A stretch of 64,000 nucleotides of DNA from Onchocerca volvulus. Lineage: Eukaryota; Nematoda; Chromadorea; Rhabditida; Onchocercidae. Of the stretch, positions 15,282 to 27,401 are shown piece after piece; the first letter of the stretch is position 1, and each line of letters begins with the position of its first letter. The notes under the pieces are model-generated. The model ran no database searches, had not been told where the DNA came from, and saw only the letters and a program-made list of their open reading frames with translations. Where the stretch lies: contig HG738138.1 in assembly GCA_000499405.2 (NCBI GenBank), forward strand, positions 10,104,888-10,168,887. The letters are read 5' to 3'. The translations under genes and the position numbers were made by a program.

Positions 15282-18200
15282 ATGTCCAGTCTTGATTATG
15301 AGAAGGATCCAGGCTGGCAGTATTTGCGACAGACTCGCGAGCAGATGGCTGCTGTTAGTATTGAATTTTTTATACAGTTCAGCTATGAATACTTTTTTTT
15401 TCTGAAAGGACTCATTTGGGATTAAGCACATTTTCTAAAATGAACTTCGATTGGTAATTGTTCTTTTTTCGGATTATCCATTTATTGATCGCTGTAACAT
15501 GAAACTGATGGAGTTTACATCACCTATTTAGTATAATGTCAACTGATTCTGATGCTTGAGAAATCAAGAACCAGCAGATCAAAAGATATTTTTCAAGAAG
15601 TGGATTAAAAACATAATCATGAAACTCCGTCATTTTCCGTTTTTTCTTAAACAAAAATAATCTTTGTTTGAAGGAACAATCACGACCATTTGATTCGAAA
15701 AAGAATTGTTGGATTCCAGATGCTGAAGACGGATACATTGCTGCCGAAATAACAAGCACAAAGGGCGATAATGTCACAGTGGTATCTGCTCGTGGTAATG
15801 AGGTATGTTTGCTTTGTAAAAACAGGCGAAAAATGTTAAGAGAAACGTGATATTGTTTGCAGGCAATTTTTTATCTTTTTTTTTTTTTTTTTTTTTTAAT
15901 TGAAGAAACGTTTTTTTAGGTAACATTAAAAAAGGATATGTTGCAAGAAATGAATCCACCAAAATTCGAAAAAACGGAAGATATGTCAAATTTGACGTTT
16001 TTGAATGACGCATCTGTACTGTACAATCTTCGATCACGATATTCCGCAATGCTTATTTATGTGAGATTTCTTCCTAAGAGTTCACTGAAATAGCATTCAA
16101 TGATCCATTTTTTGGCATATATATCTTTGGGAGCTTCCTGTAATCTCTCTGTATTAAAGCACTGGACGGGAAATCTTTAGATAATGGATGTGTCAAAATT
16201 TCAGACTTATTCTGGTTTATTTTGTGTCGTGATCAATCCCTACAAACGTCTTCCAATTTATACCAATTCGGTTGCGACAATGTATATGGGAAAAAGACGA
16301 ACAGAGATGCCACCACACTTGTTTGCGGTGTCAGACGAAGCATACCGAAACATGCTTGTGGATCATGAGAATCAGTCAATGCTTATTACCGGTGAATCTG
16401 GTGCTGGCAAAACGGAAAATACTAAAAAAGTAACAAGTTGTTATCAAACAAAAAAGGAAACAAGATTTCGTAAATTATATGCATTATCGCCACCTCCAAT
16501 GAACAACAAATTCTAACAATCAACCGGAATAGTTAACCAAATTTATCTGCAACTATTGGGATAAAAGAATGTTTATTATCCTCATGCTTTCTAAAATGAG
16601 GTTAAAAAACAGAATGAAAAAGGTAGTTTCTTGGTGGAAAAATTTTTCAAGGGTATTATGTGCATAATGCACATTATTATTACTTCTACTAAATAACAGT
16701 AAATGCAACAAAAAAAAAAATTCTTGATTATTTGATTAAGATTTAAAGTAATTTTAAATTTCAAATATGCGGAACAGATATAGAATTAAACTTCATACGA
16801 CTTTTAGGTTATTGCATATTTCGCAGTGGTTGGTGCATCACAGAATAAAGGTCAAGATCAGGGCGAGAAAAAAGTTACTTTGGAAGACCAAATCGTGCAG
16901 ACAAACCCGGTTTTGGAAGCGTTTGGTAACGCGAAGACTGTACGTAACAATAACTCATCGCGATTCGGCAAATTCATTCGTATTCATTTTTCGAAACAAG
17001 GAAAAGTTGCTTCCTGCGATATTGAGCATTGTGAGTTTGTCCACATACATTTGAAAAAGTTTCGTTATCCATTCATACAATTTAAAATCAGATTAAGTTT
17101 AGATAAATAATCAATACTGCAAATTTGCAAATTTACTTTATCAAACGAAGACCTAACAGTTTACCTATGAGTTTTTTCCAGATTTACTGGAAAAATCTCG
17201 TGTGATTCGTCAAGCTCCTGGAGAACGATGCTATCATATTTTCTATCAGGTTTTTTCCGATTTCAACCCAACTCTCAAGAAAGATCTGCTACTGGACCAG
17301 CCACTCAAAAATTACTACTTTGTAGCACAAGCTGAATTAACCATCGATGGTGTTAATGATAAGGAAGAACACCAGCTAACAGATGAAGCCTTTGATATCC
17401 TTAATTTCTCACCGGAAGAGAAAATGAACTGCTATCGTCTGGTTGCAGCCATCATGCACATGGGCTGTATGAAATTCAAACAGCGCCCACGCGAAGAGCA
17501 AGCAGAACCGGATGGTACTGACGAAGCCGATAAAGCATCAAACATGTATGGAATTGATACAGAGGAATTCCTGAAAGCCCTCACCAAGCCACGTGTGAAA
17601 GTTGGTACAGAATGGGTCAGCAAGGGACAGAATGTGGATCAGGTAACTTGGGCTGTTGGTGCAATGGCGAAGGGACTCTATGACAGAATTTTCAAATGGC
17701 TTGTCACCAAATGTAATAAAACTTTAGATCAGAAAGGTCTTACACGTGATTACTTTATTGGAGTTTTGGATATCGCTGGATTCGAGATTTTCGATGTAAG
17801 TTAATCTGAATTTTTCGTCTTGTTCAAAAATGTAGTATTGAAAAATTATTTAAGTCGTAAACATAAAAGGCGAGGAACAATGCAATAAATATCCTAATGA
17901 AGAGTTATTCATTGGCAATCTACCATTCGTTGTAAACATCACTATCTGAAGTTATGAATATTTCAATATACATAAATCTAAGTTCAACATCGAGGTCTGC
18001 TATGTTTTCTTTTTTCCAGTTTAACTCATTCGAACAACTGTGGATTAACTTCGTGAATGAGAAACTACAACAGTTTTTCAATCATCACATGTTTGTTTTG
18101 GAACAAGAAGAATATGAACGCGAAGGTATTCAGTGGACTTTTATCGATTTCGGACTTGATTTACAGGCCTGTATTGAACTGATAGAGAAACCTATGGGAA

Positions 18201-21200
18201 TCATCTCAATGCTGGATGAGGAATGCATCGTACCCAAAGCTACTGACTTGACCTTAGCTCAAAAACTCGTCGATACTCATCTCGGCAAGCATCCTAACTT
18301 CGAAAAACCAAAACCACCGAAAGGTAAACAGAGTGAAGCACATTTCGCAATGAAGCATTATGCCGGCACTGTCCGTTACAATGTCATGAACTGGTTGGAG
18401 AAAAACAAGGACCCACTTAACGATACTGTCGTTTCTGTTATGAAACAATCTAAAGCGAATGATCTTCTTGTGGAAATATGGAAGGATTACACAACACAAG
18501 AAGAAGCTGCTGCCGCAAAAGGTTTACGGTTTTTCAAAGTGATTTGTCTCATTCATACGAAATTTTTAAAGTTTTTAATTTCTATTAAAAAAAATGTGAA
18601 ACCTATCATATTTTATTCACATTCTTGGTATCTTAATTTTGAATGGAATGTGTTGATTGATACATTAATTGACGATATCAAAATTAATGATATCAAGTCG
18701 CTTTAATAGACTACCAAGATTGTCTGCTTGAGCACTTTTTTCATGATAGCATGACCGTTTAGTTTCCGGAAAGAGGTTTGTAATACCAGTCCGAAAAATA
18801 TTTCGCTAAATCGGATTTATCTTTTGATTTTGCTCTACAAGACCTACAGCATATAGCAATGCTTAGACTATCTTCATTGCTGCCGTTGATGTTACTGGAA
18901 CATTAACGATCATTTTTATATTTTAAGCGGTCATTCCAATCTTGGGTTATTTAACAATATCAAAATCTATTTGTGATGGTAAAAATTATATATATATTCT
19001 ATGTGTGTTATCATGATCTGAAAACTTCGATCTTCAGTTTTACGAATGTTATTAAATTCCATCAACTCATTATAATCATTGTAATCAATCTTATATTTCA
19101 GATGGAGGGGGTGGAAAAAAGAAAGGTAAATCAGGATCGTTTTTGACAGTTTCCATGATGTATCGAGAATCACTGAATAGCTTAATGAGCATGCTGAACA
19201 TGACACATCCACATTTTATTCGTTGCATCATCCCGAATGAGAAGAAAACTTCGGGACTTCTTGATGCTGCTCTGGTTCTGAACCAACTTACTTGCAACGG
19301 AGTATTGGAAGGTATTCGTATATGTCGTAAAGGTTTCCCAAATCGAAATTTGCATGCCGATTTTAAACAACGTTATGCAGTTCTTGCTGCTAAAGAAGCA
19401 AAAAGTGAAGATGATCCAAAAAAGTGTGCTGAAGTGATGCTCAGCAAACTTGTGAATGATGGAGCATTAACCGAAGAAAATTTCCGTCTCGGTAAAACAA
19501 AAGTTTTTTTCAAAGCTGGTGTTTTGGCACATCTGGAAGATCTTCGGGATCAAAAACTTGGCGAGGCTCTTACTGGAATCCAAGCTAGGATTCGTTCCTA
19601 CATATATTTGGCCGATCGCCATCGACGTATGCAACAACGTCATGGTTTGTTGGTTTTACAACGGAACATTCGTGCCTGGTGCGTATTGCGCACCTGGGAC
19701 TGGTTCCTCATTTATGGAAAAATCAAACCTATGCTTAAATGCGGGAGAGAGGGCGAAGAAATTGAAAAAATGAATCAACAAATCAAACAGTTGGAAGAAA
19801 ACATAGCGAACGAAGAAAAAGCTCGTAAGGAATTAGAAGCCAATTCTACGAAACTGCTTGAAGAACGAAACAATGTTTTCAATGAACTGGAAGCGGCCAA
19901 AGCACAACTATCCGACGTCGATGACCGTCTCAATAGGCTGTCGACACTGAAAACTGATGTTGAAAAACAGATTCATGTGAGTTTATTTTTTCGCAAGCAA
20001 TACTGCTCTTTTGAAAAGTCGTTAAAGTTTGGTGAATTGGCTTATAAACAGTTGAAATAAAAAACTTTCGAATTGAAAAAAAATTATGTAATAATTTTTT
20101 CTTTTCACGTGTATTTGTTATTACAGGAACTGGAAGAACGACTTGGAGATCAGGAAGATCGTAATTCTGATTTATCGCGCTCGAAAAAAAAGATAGAAAA
20201 TGACGTTGAGAATTTGAAAAAATCAATCGCAGAACTGGAAACTCGATTGCAAAAAACAGATGCGGATAAACAAAGTCGTGAACAACAGATTCGGACATTG
20301 CAAGATGAAATGCAGCAGCAGGATGAAAATATTGCAAAATTGAACAAGGAGAAGAAGCATCAGGAAGAAATTAATCGGAAACTAATGGAAGATCTACAAG
20401 TTGAGGAAGACAAAGGGAACTATAGCAACAAATTGAAGGGTAAATTGGAACAGAGCCTAGATGATCTTGAGGACAATTTGGAACGAGAGAAACGAGGACG
20501 TAACGAAATTGAAAAACAGAAACGTAAAATTGGAGGTGAACTAAAAGTTGCCCAAGAGAATATGGAAGAGATTGAAAGACAGAGACATGAAATTGAAAGT
20601 AATCTAAAGAAAAAGGAAACTGAGGCCCAAGCAATTACAGCACGCTTGGAGGAAGAGCAGGATCTTGTTGGGAAGCTAAAGAAACAAGTCAACGAAACAC
20701 AAAATCGCATAACGGAATTGGAAGAAGAGTTGGAGAATGAACGACAATCACGAAGTAAAGCAGAACGAGCAAAATCAGACTTGCAACGTGAACTGGAAGA
20801 ATTGGGAGATCGTCTGGATGAACAAGGTGGTGCTACGGCTGCTCAAGTGGAAGTAAACAAGAAACGAGAAGCAGAATTAGCAAAACTTCGTCGTGATTTA
20901 GAAGAAGCTAATATGAATCATGAAAATCAATTGGCAGCAATCCGTAAAAAACACAACGATGCGGTTGCGGAATTGGGCGATCAAATTGAACAGGCGCAAA
21001 AGGCGAAGGCTAAGATTGAGAAAGACAAAATGCAAGCACAACGTGACGCCGAAGACCTTGTAGCACAAATTGATGGCGAAACAGCGGCAAGAATGAATAA
21101 TGAAAAGCTTGCAAAGCAGTATGAGATGCAGATTGCCGAATTGCAAACCAAATGTGATGAGCAAAATCGGCAACTTCAGGAATTTACGACTTTGAAGACC

Positions 21201-24117
21201 CGGCTTAACAGTGAAAATACTGATCTTGGGAAACAGATTGAAGAAGCGGAGTCACAAGTAAATGCAATGACGAGATTGAAGGCGCAACTGACATCTCAGC
21301 TAGAAGAAGCACGACGTTCACTGGATGAAGAAGCACGTGATCGTAACAATTTGGCGGCACAAATGAAAAATTATCAACATGAAATTGAGCAAGTTCGTGA
21401 GTCGATGGAGGAAGAAATTGAAGCTAAAAGTGAGCTGATGAAGCAATTGAGTCGCGCAAATGCTGAGATTCAACAATGGCAAACACGTTTCGAAAGCGAA
21501 GGTTTGTTGAAAGGCGATGAACTGGAAGAATCAAAAAAACGACAGATGCAGAAAATCAATGAACTTCAGGAGACACTAGATGCTGCCAATTCAAAAATTA
21601 GCTCTCTAGAAAAGACGAAATCTCGTTTGGTTTCTGATCTTGATGATGCTCAGGTAATCTCTATCTCTCCTTTAATAATGAGATTTCATGTTTGCAGTAA
21701 AATTATGTATAAAAAATTTGTTCTAGATTTTAGAAGCTGCGCTTAATTTTCATTCATATTTTGATTTATAATTCCAGATGGACGTAGAACGAGCCAACTC
21801 ATACGCAAGTCAACTTGAGAAAAAACAAAAAGGTTTCGATAAAGTAATCGATGAGTGGAAAAAGAAGACAGATGATATAGCTACTGAAGTGGACAACGCA
21901 CAACGAGAAGCTCGCAATGTATCAACCGAATTGTTTAAATTGAAAAGTGAACAAGATGAAGTTCTAGAAACGATTGAAGGTTTGAGACGTGAAAACAAAG
22001 AGTTGGCGCAAGAAATTAAAGATTTAACAGATCAGCTGGGTGAAGGTGGTCGTTCTGTATTTGAAATGCAGAAGATAATCCGTCGACTGGAAGTCGAAAA
22101 AGACGAGTTGCAGCATGCTCTAGATGAAGCTGAAGCTGCACTAGAAGCCGAAGAAAGTAAAGTGCTTCGGGCACAGGTCGAGGTCTCACAAATACGAGCT
22201 GAAATTGAAAAAAGAATCCAAGAAAAGGAAGAAGAGTTCGAAAATACGCGCAAAAATCATCAAAGAGCAATCGAATCCATGCAGGTGATTCAGTGTTTTC
22301 GTTACTTCAGGAACTAGATTTAGAAAGGCCAGAAACAAAAAAAATATATGTAGAAAAAAAAAAATTAAAAGGTTAAATTTCAGAAAACTGAAACTGTAAG
22401 GCAATTAATCACTCTAATTTCATTTCAGTTTTTAGACTTCACTTTTTCTTAACTATGAGATGTTCTGCTATATAAATTACAGGAACTTGTTGATTTGTTG
22501 ACAACTCAGATCTGTAAAACCAAAACTGCAGGCGTCACTAGAAAATGAGACGAGAAGCAAAGCGGATTTGATGAGATTGAAGAAGAAATTGGAATCGGAT
22601 ATCAACGAACTGGAAATTGCGCTGGATCATGCAAATCAGGCAAACGCTGAAGCTCAAAAAAATGTGAAACGTTATCAAGATCAAATGAGGGAGCTACAAC
22701 AGCAGGTTTGCATACTTCAACACATCTTTTTTTTCAAAAATGCATATAATTTCTGAAATATTTCGTTCCTTCTTTTCAAAATTTTATGAGGAAGAGCACT
22801 TCATCTTAGGTCGAAATCGAACAACGTAATCGGGAAGAAATTCGAGAGCAGTATTTGAATATGGAAAAGAAAGCGACCTTGCTGCAGTCGGAAAAGGAGG
22901 AGATGTCAGTTGCAATGGATCAAGCAGAACGAGCTCGTAAACAAGCAGAACGTGATGCTAATGAAGCACATACTCAATGTAATGAGTTGTCTGCTCAAGC
23001 TGAATCACTGAGTTCCGTCAAGAAGAAGCTTGACACTGAACTTCTGGCGATTCAAGCCGATCTGGATGAAACTTTGAATGAGTACAAAGCTTCGGAAGAA
23101 CGCTGCAAAGCAGCAAGTAGCGATGCTGCACGGCTTGCCGAACAATTGCGGCAAGAACAGGAAAATTCGTTACAAAATGATCGTATAAGAAAAGCTTTAG
23201 AATCTCAATTGAAGGAGATGCAGGTATTTTAGATTTTTTCACTTAAAATTTTATTCTATTTTTTGTCATCCCAGGACTGAAGAAAACTATAGAACTGGAT
23301 TTCTCTTGCAGTACTTAATTAAAGCTGCTTGAAATTAGCATTATTTTGTGACAGTAACCCATAAATTTCAGGCACGTCTCGATGAAGCGGAAGCTGCTGC
23401 CCTGAAAGGTGGCAAGAAAGTCATTGCCAAACTGGAATCTCGTATTCGTGAGCTCGAAAGCGAACTTGATGGGGAACAGCGACGATATCAGGAGACAAAT
23501 AAGAGCCTCACTAAGCATGAAAGACGCATTCGAGAACTTCAATTTCAGGTTGTCCAGCATTTACTTGTAATATATTTTGATTTGCCATTTTCCGCACGAG
23601 AAGAAAAGGCTTAATGTTCTTCATTTCGGCTAGTTGTAGGTGGATGAAGATAGAAAGAATGCCGAAAGAACAAGAGATCTCATTGAAAAGTTGCAGAACA
23701 AGCTAAAATCGCAAAAGAAGCAAATTGAAGAAGCCGTAAGTGCAAATCAAATATTTAATAACTTTAACTTATCTAAACATTTAGTTTTTAAATTATCTGT
23801 GTTATAGGCTTTGGAAGATCATACTCAAGCAATCCAATTTAATTATTCATACCTCGTGGTCCTTACACATTACATCTGTACTTATGTGTTAGTTTCCATG
23901 TTTTCGACTGGAATTTCAGGAGGAGCTAGCAAACGTGAATCTACAGAAGTTCCGTCAAATACAGCATCAGTTAGACGATGCAGAAGAGCGCGCCGATCAT
24001 GCTGAAAATTCGCTTTCTAAAATGCGAGCCAAGAGTCGCAGCGGTATGACAGCTTCACCAGGAGTACAAGTCTCTCAGTCATCTGTTCTTCGCTCCTCCT
24101 CACGCGCACAGTTTTAG
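15282..24117 (+). CDS. muscle myosin heavy chain (UNC-54/MYO class), 15 exons, 1957 aa
   Basis: This is the ATP-driven motor of thick filaments in body-wall or pharyngeal muscle. Exons, all phase-consistent: 15282-15353, 15674-15802, 15920-16060, 16205-16429, 16808-17030, 17182-17795, 18020-18521, 19102-19976, 20127-21653, 21778-22284, 22532-22705, 22810-23223, 23372-23548, 23640-23735 and 23920-24117. The length matches worm muscle myosins (about 1960-1970). Motifs seen: P-loop GESGAGKT (177-184), switch [11 protein letters not shown], switch [11 protein letters not shown], relay [20 protein letters not shown], the Gly/Lys loop 2 [12 protein letters not shown], actin-contact [12 protein letters not shown], the reactive-thiol helix [18 protein letters not shown] and an IQ/light-chain region, then a 1100-residue heptad rod ending in KMRAKSRSG and a short Ser-rich tailpiece. 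Parts resemble UNC-54 ([10 protein letters not shown]) and parts other MYO proteins, so the paralogue is left open. One gene gives one isoform; no alternative exon is firmly supported. Confidence 0.97.
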
Positions 24118-24202
24118 TGACCTAGATCAATTGCTATTATTGCGTTCAACATGCAGATTTCTTTTTCTGATCTGATTCGTACTAGTGACATTCTGCCCCA
24201 CA

Positions 24203-24208
24203 AATAAA
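24203..24208 (+). terminator. polyadenylation signal AATAAA for myosin
   Basis: AATAAA about 86 bp after the myosin TAG, inside CCCCACAAATAAACG, fits a short 3' UTR. Confidence 0.6.
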
Positions 24209-24544
24209 CGTTCATTACACTTTTTTGAGTATTCCCGTTCTCAATTCATAAAAACACTAATATAAGAACATTTTAAAAATTGTTTTAAGTTTCCAGGTAC
24301 AATGTTACTGATTCCCAAAAAACATGCAAATCTCCGAAAATCCCTGTCCATTACTAAAAAAAATGTATTGCTATCATTTATGATTCTTCTGATTAAACTG
24401 ATAATCACAAATTGAGCTGTCCATAGATTGGTGGTGGCGTTTTTTTTTTTTTTTTTTTCTTTTTTCGGACCTGTTCCGCAAATATGCTAACAATATCTTG
24501 CGAAATGTCACTTTTCCCATATTCGATTTGTGGGCAAGTCGACT

Positions 24545-24853
24545 ATGCAACTGTTCAATATAATCTGGTTTTTAAATGCTGCATCTTGGCCGAAAATCTT
24601 CCATAAGAGTCTGATTCTTCTTGTCTCTGCAAGAAACTATGAAGAGGAGAATAAAGTGCCGAAATATACAATGGAAGAATTTTCATCCAATAAAAATAAA
24701 TTTACACAGTTTTACGCATGCCAGCGACCATCCAATTGCGACCAAGAAAACATCTTAACAGCTTTTCCAAATTCAGCAATTAGTGATTGGTATTCAACTA
24801 ACATGATCAGGAGAAGATTGAGAGTCATTGAACTGTTCCTTCTAGACTCTTGA
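24545..24853 (+). CDS. hypothetical single-exon ORF, 102 aa
   Basis: An ATG-started open frame lies between the myosin gene and the convergent Tudor gene. It starts MQLFNIIWFLNAASW, which could be a weak signal peptide, and continues with a polar body containing CQRPSNCDQENIL and a basic IRRRLRVIE near the end. No homologue is recalled and there are no splice partners. Chance frames of this size are expected a few times in 64 kb of such AT-rich sequence, so it may not be a gene. Confidence 0.2.
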   Translation: MQLFNIIWFLNAASWPKIFHKSLILLVSARNYEEENKVPKYTMEEFSSNKNKFTQFYACQRPSNCDQENILTAFPNSAISDWYSTNMIRRRLRVIELFLLDS

Positions 24854-25087
24854 AGAAAAAACCCATAACAAATGCAACTGTTCCTCAATCATAACGTTTC
24901 ATCCTTATTTCAGCGCCCAACTACTGACAGAATTTCAGCAGTTCACCTGTCAGCAACAATTCGACTTATCATGATACTTAAAGTAGGCATAACTATTGAC
25001 TAGCATAGGTAGCTGAGTGATGACAGAATATTATTTATTTCCAGCAACTCCCATTTTCGTGAAATTTTTGCACTAAAGTAAAAAAGA

Positions 25088-25093
25088 TTTATT
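25088..25093 (-). terminator. polyadenylation signal for the Tudor gene
   Basis: TTTATT on the plus strand is AATAAA on the minus strand, about 126 bp downstream of the TAG of the Tudor gene at 25219-25221. Confidence 0.5.
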
Positions 25094-25218
25094 AAATGTT
25101 ATAAACCGCAATGATTACTTTCACTTTTCAAGTCAGTGAAACATACTTAGTACGAAAATTAATGAATCAACAATGAAGGCCGGTGATATCGAGATATCTG
25201 GATATACTGGCACTACTT

Positions 25219-27370
25219 CTAGTTTCTGAAATTTAAACACCGCCGGACGAAGTATGATCCTGATGCGTACGAACTGTTCGATCGGTTGTAACAGCCTAAA
25301 TAGTTCAGCATTTATCTGTTTACAAGGGATAAAAAGAGACAAATTCAATCATAGCAAATCATTTGGAAGAAATAATAGTTGAAAAAAAAAAAAAAAAAAA
25401 CGAACCATTTCCCATTCTGTAAATCGATCTTTCTGCGTATTATTGTCCCAACCTATATAATCATTAAATTTACTGATGTCAAAATTTTGACAATCAAAAA
25501 TAGATCACCTACAGCATACAAATGACTACCTAGTTAAAATTATAAAACTGGATCGAAAGCTTGATAAGACCAACATTATGTTACTGAAGCGCAGTCACAC
25601 TTCAAACACCTCTTTTTTAAGCTGCTTATTTTTTACACTTACTGTTGAACAACCATTCTAAACATGACCAAATATAATAACTAGTTAGCAGTCTTATTTC
25701 GTACTGTGAGAAATGCATACTTTTCTGAAATTTGTGGCGTTCTTTTGTATATTTCTGCGGAAGATCCCACGACAGTCCTGAAAAATATTATAAATGCATC
25801 ATTATATCAGGATATTTTCCTCGTAGCTTTGAATAAAATTCGATATTTATTAAGGATGAGAACAGAAAACTCTAATTAATAACAGCTGTTTTTCATTTCA
25901 ATTAGTTCTTTCCATATCTAAATAATGGGATATCAAAGACGCATTACCAGATTTCCCATCAACTTCAATTTCCATAATGGGTAAGATTTCAATAGAATTC
26001 AAAAGACATAACAAGTACCATCTTCAGATGAATTTTGTGGCACTTGTTTATTTTTATCACTAAGAGCAGCACCGAATTCATTCTTGAAATCATTGCGTGA
26101 CCATTCTTTAGCTGGTTGCGTGACCATTTCTTTGTTGTTAACGTCATTGCGCAACCATTCCTTTGTTGATTGAGAATTTCTACTTTGAAATCTGAGTTTA
26201 TTAAATGTGAGAGGAATATTCTATAACTTAAAATTAGAATTGCTAAGTGAGTTTCTTACGTTAGTTAAAAATTACAGTTTGGGCAAAGACATAGGATTCA
26301 AAGGAAGCTTTTCAATAAGAATCAACGGAAAGGATGAAGTTGTAGATGGAAATGTGTACATATTAGATATAGGAAACCATTTAAATGAAAACTTATCCAT
26401 AGCTAACGTAAATATAAATTAAACATATACTAATTGAACCATTAGTGTGAAAAATTTCCATTTTAATTTATATGATATGTATCCCTTTAAAAGACATAAA
26501 TAATTAATTCAATATGTAAAATTACAGAGTATAGCTAAAGTTCTATTGAAACCATGTCAGATCTGTCAACAAGTGAATCGGAATAAATCATGTTAAAAAT
26601 TATAGCATAAGAACGACCGCGTCTTCCCTCAATAATATCAAAAGAATTCGCTTAAAAAATGACAAACAGCTTCCGGTCAGGATCAATGATTTGCAGAATA
26701 ACTACTGAATATTAACTTCCAGTCTCAAAAATCCCAATAACCTGTCTCCAATTTTTTGGAAGAAATCCGATCTTGAAGAACGGTTGTTATTTGTTACATG
26801 TGGGCTTGGTCGAGTTCTTGAGTTATTATTCAAGAAGTTAACGCCTTCGAAATTATTCGTCATTGTATTTCCAGATCTTGCAGCAGTACTGTCTCCAGCA
26901 CCCTGAAGATTAGTGTTCGGGACTGGCACTGGAAACACTACCGGAACTGCCACTGGCATCATCATGGGTATTGGCATTGGGAAAGCTGGAGGGTAGAAAG
27001 TTGGCCTGAAATAATCCATAACATACAAAACACTAGCCTTCTTTGCTTCTCCCTGTACAGAGAATTGAAAATCGCTAAAAGTTTATTCTAATTTCGACAA
27101 TTAATTCTTTATATTAGTTTCAATTCCAAGCGGTAGTTACTATTTCATCCAAAGTTAACTGATTCCATGAATTGTTAATATTAAATTCCTTAGTTTCAAA
27201 TCACAACTGTAAGTCAAAATCATACCAGAAAGTTTGAGGATGTTGTGCTAATTCACGATTAGCAATATTCAATTTTTCCATCATCATCGATGTCATCAAT
27301 TGTCGCTGACAGGTTTCAGTGATCAACTTCTTACATGATGAAATCATTTCAGCTTCCCTTCCATTTACTG

Positions 27371-27401
<31 letters not shown>

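Noticed and set aside
15006..15431. 141-codon minus-strand frame
   Set aside because: It runs antisense across the first myosin exon, has no splice partners and is a chance frame opposite coding sequence.
20371..20710. leucine/serine-rich minus-strand frames
   Set aside because: They are antisense shadows of the myosin coiled-coil rod, whose biased codons keep the opposite strand open.
23807..23919. possible extra or alternative exon near the myosin 3' end ([10 protein letters not shown] after TTATAG)
   Set aside because: It is not needed for the conserved rod sequence, which joins exon 14 to exon 15 directly, and it leads out of frame into exon 15.
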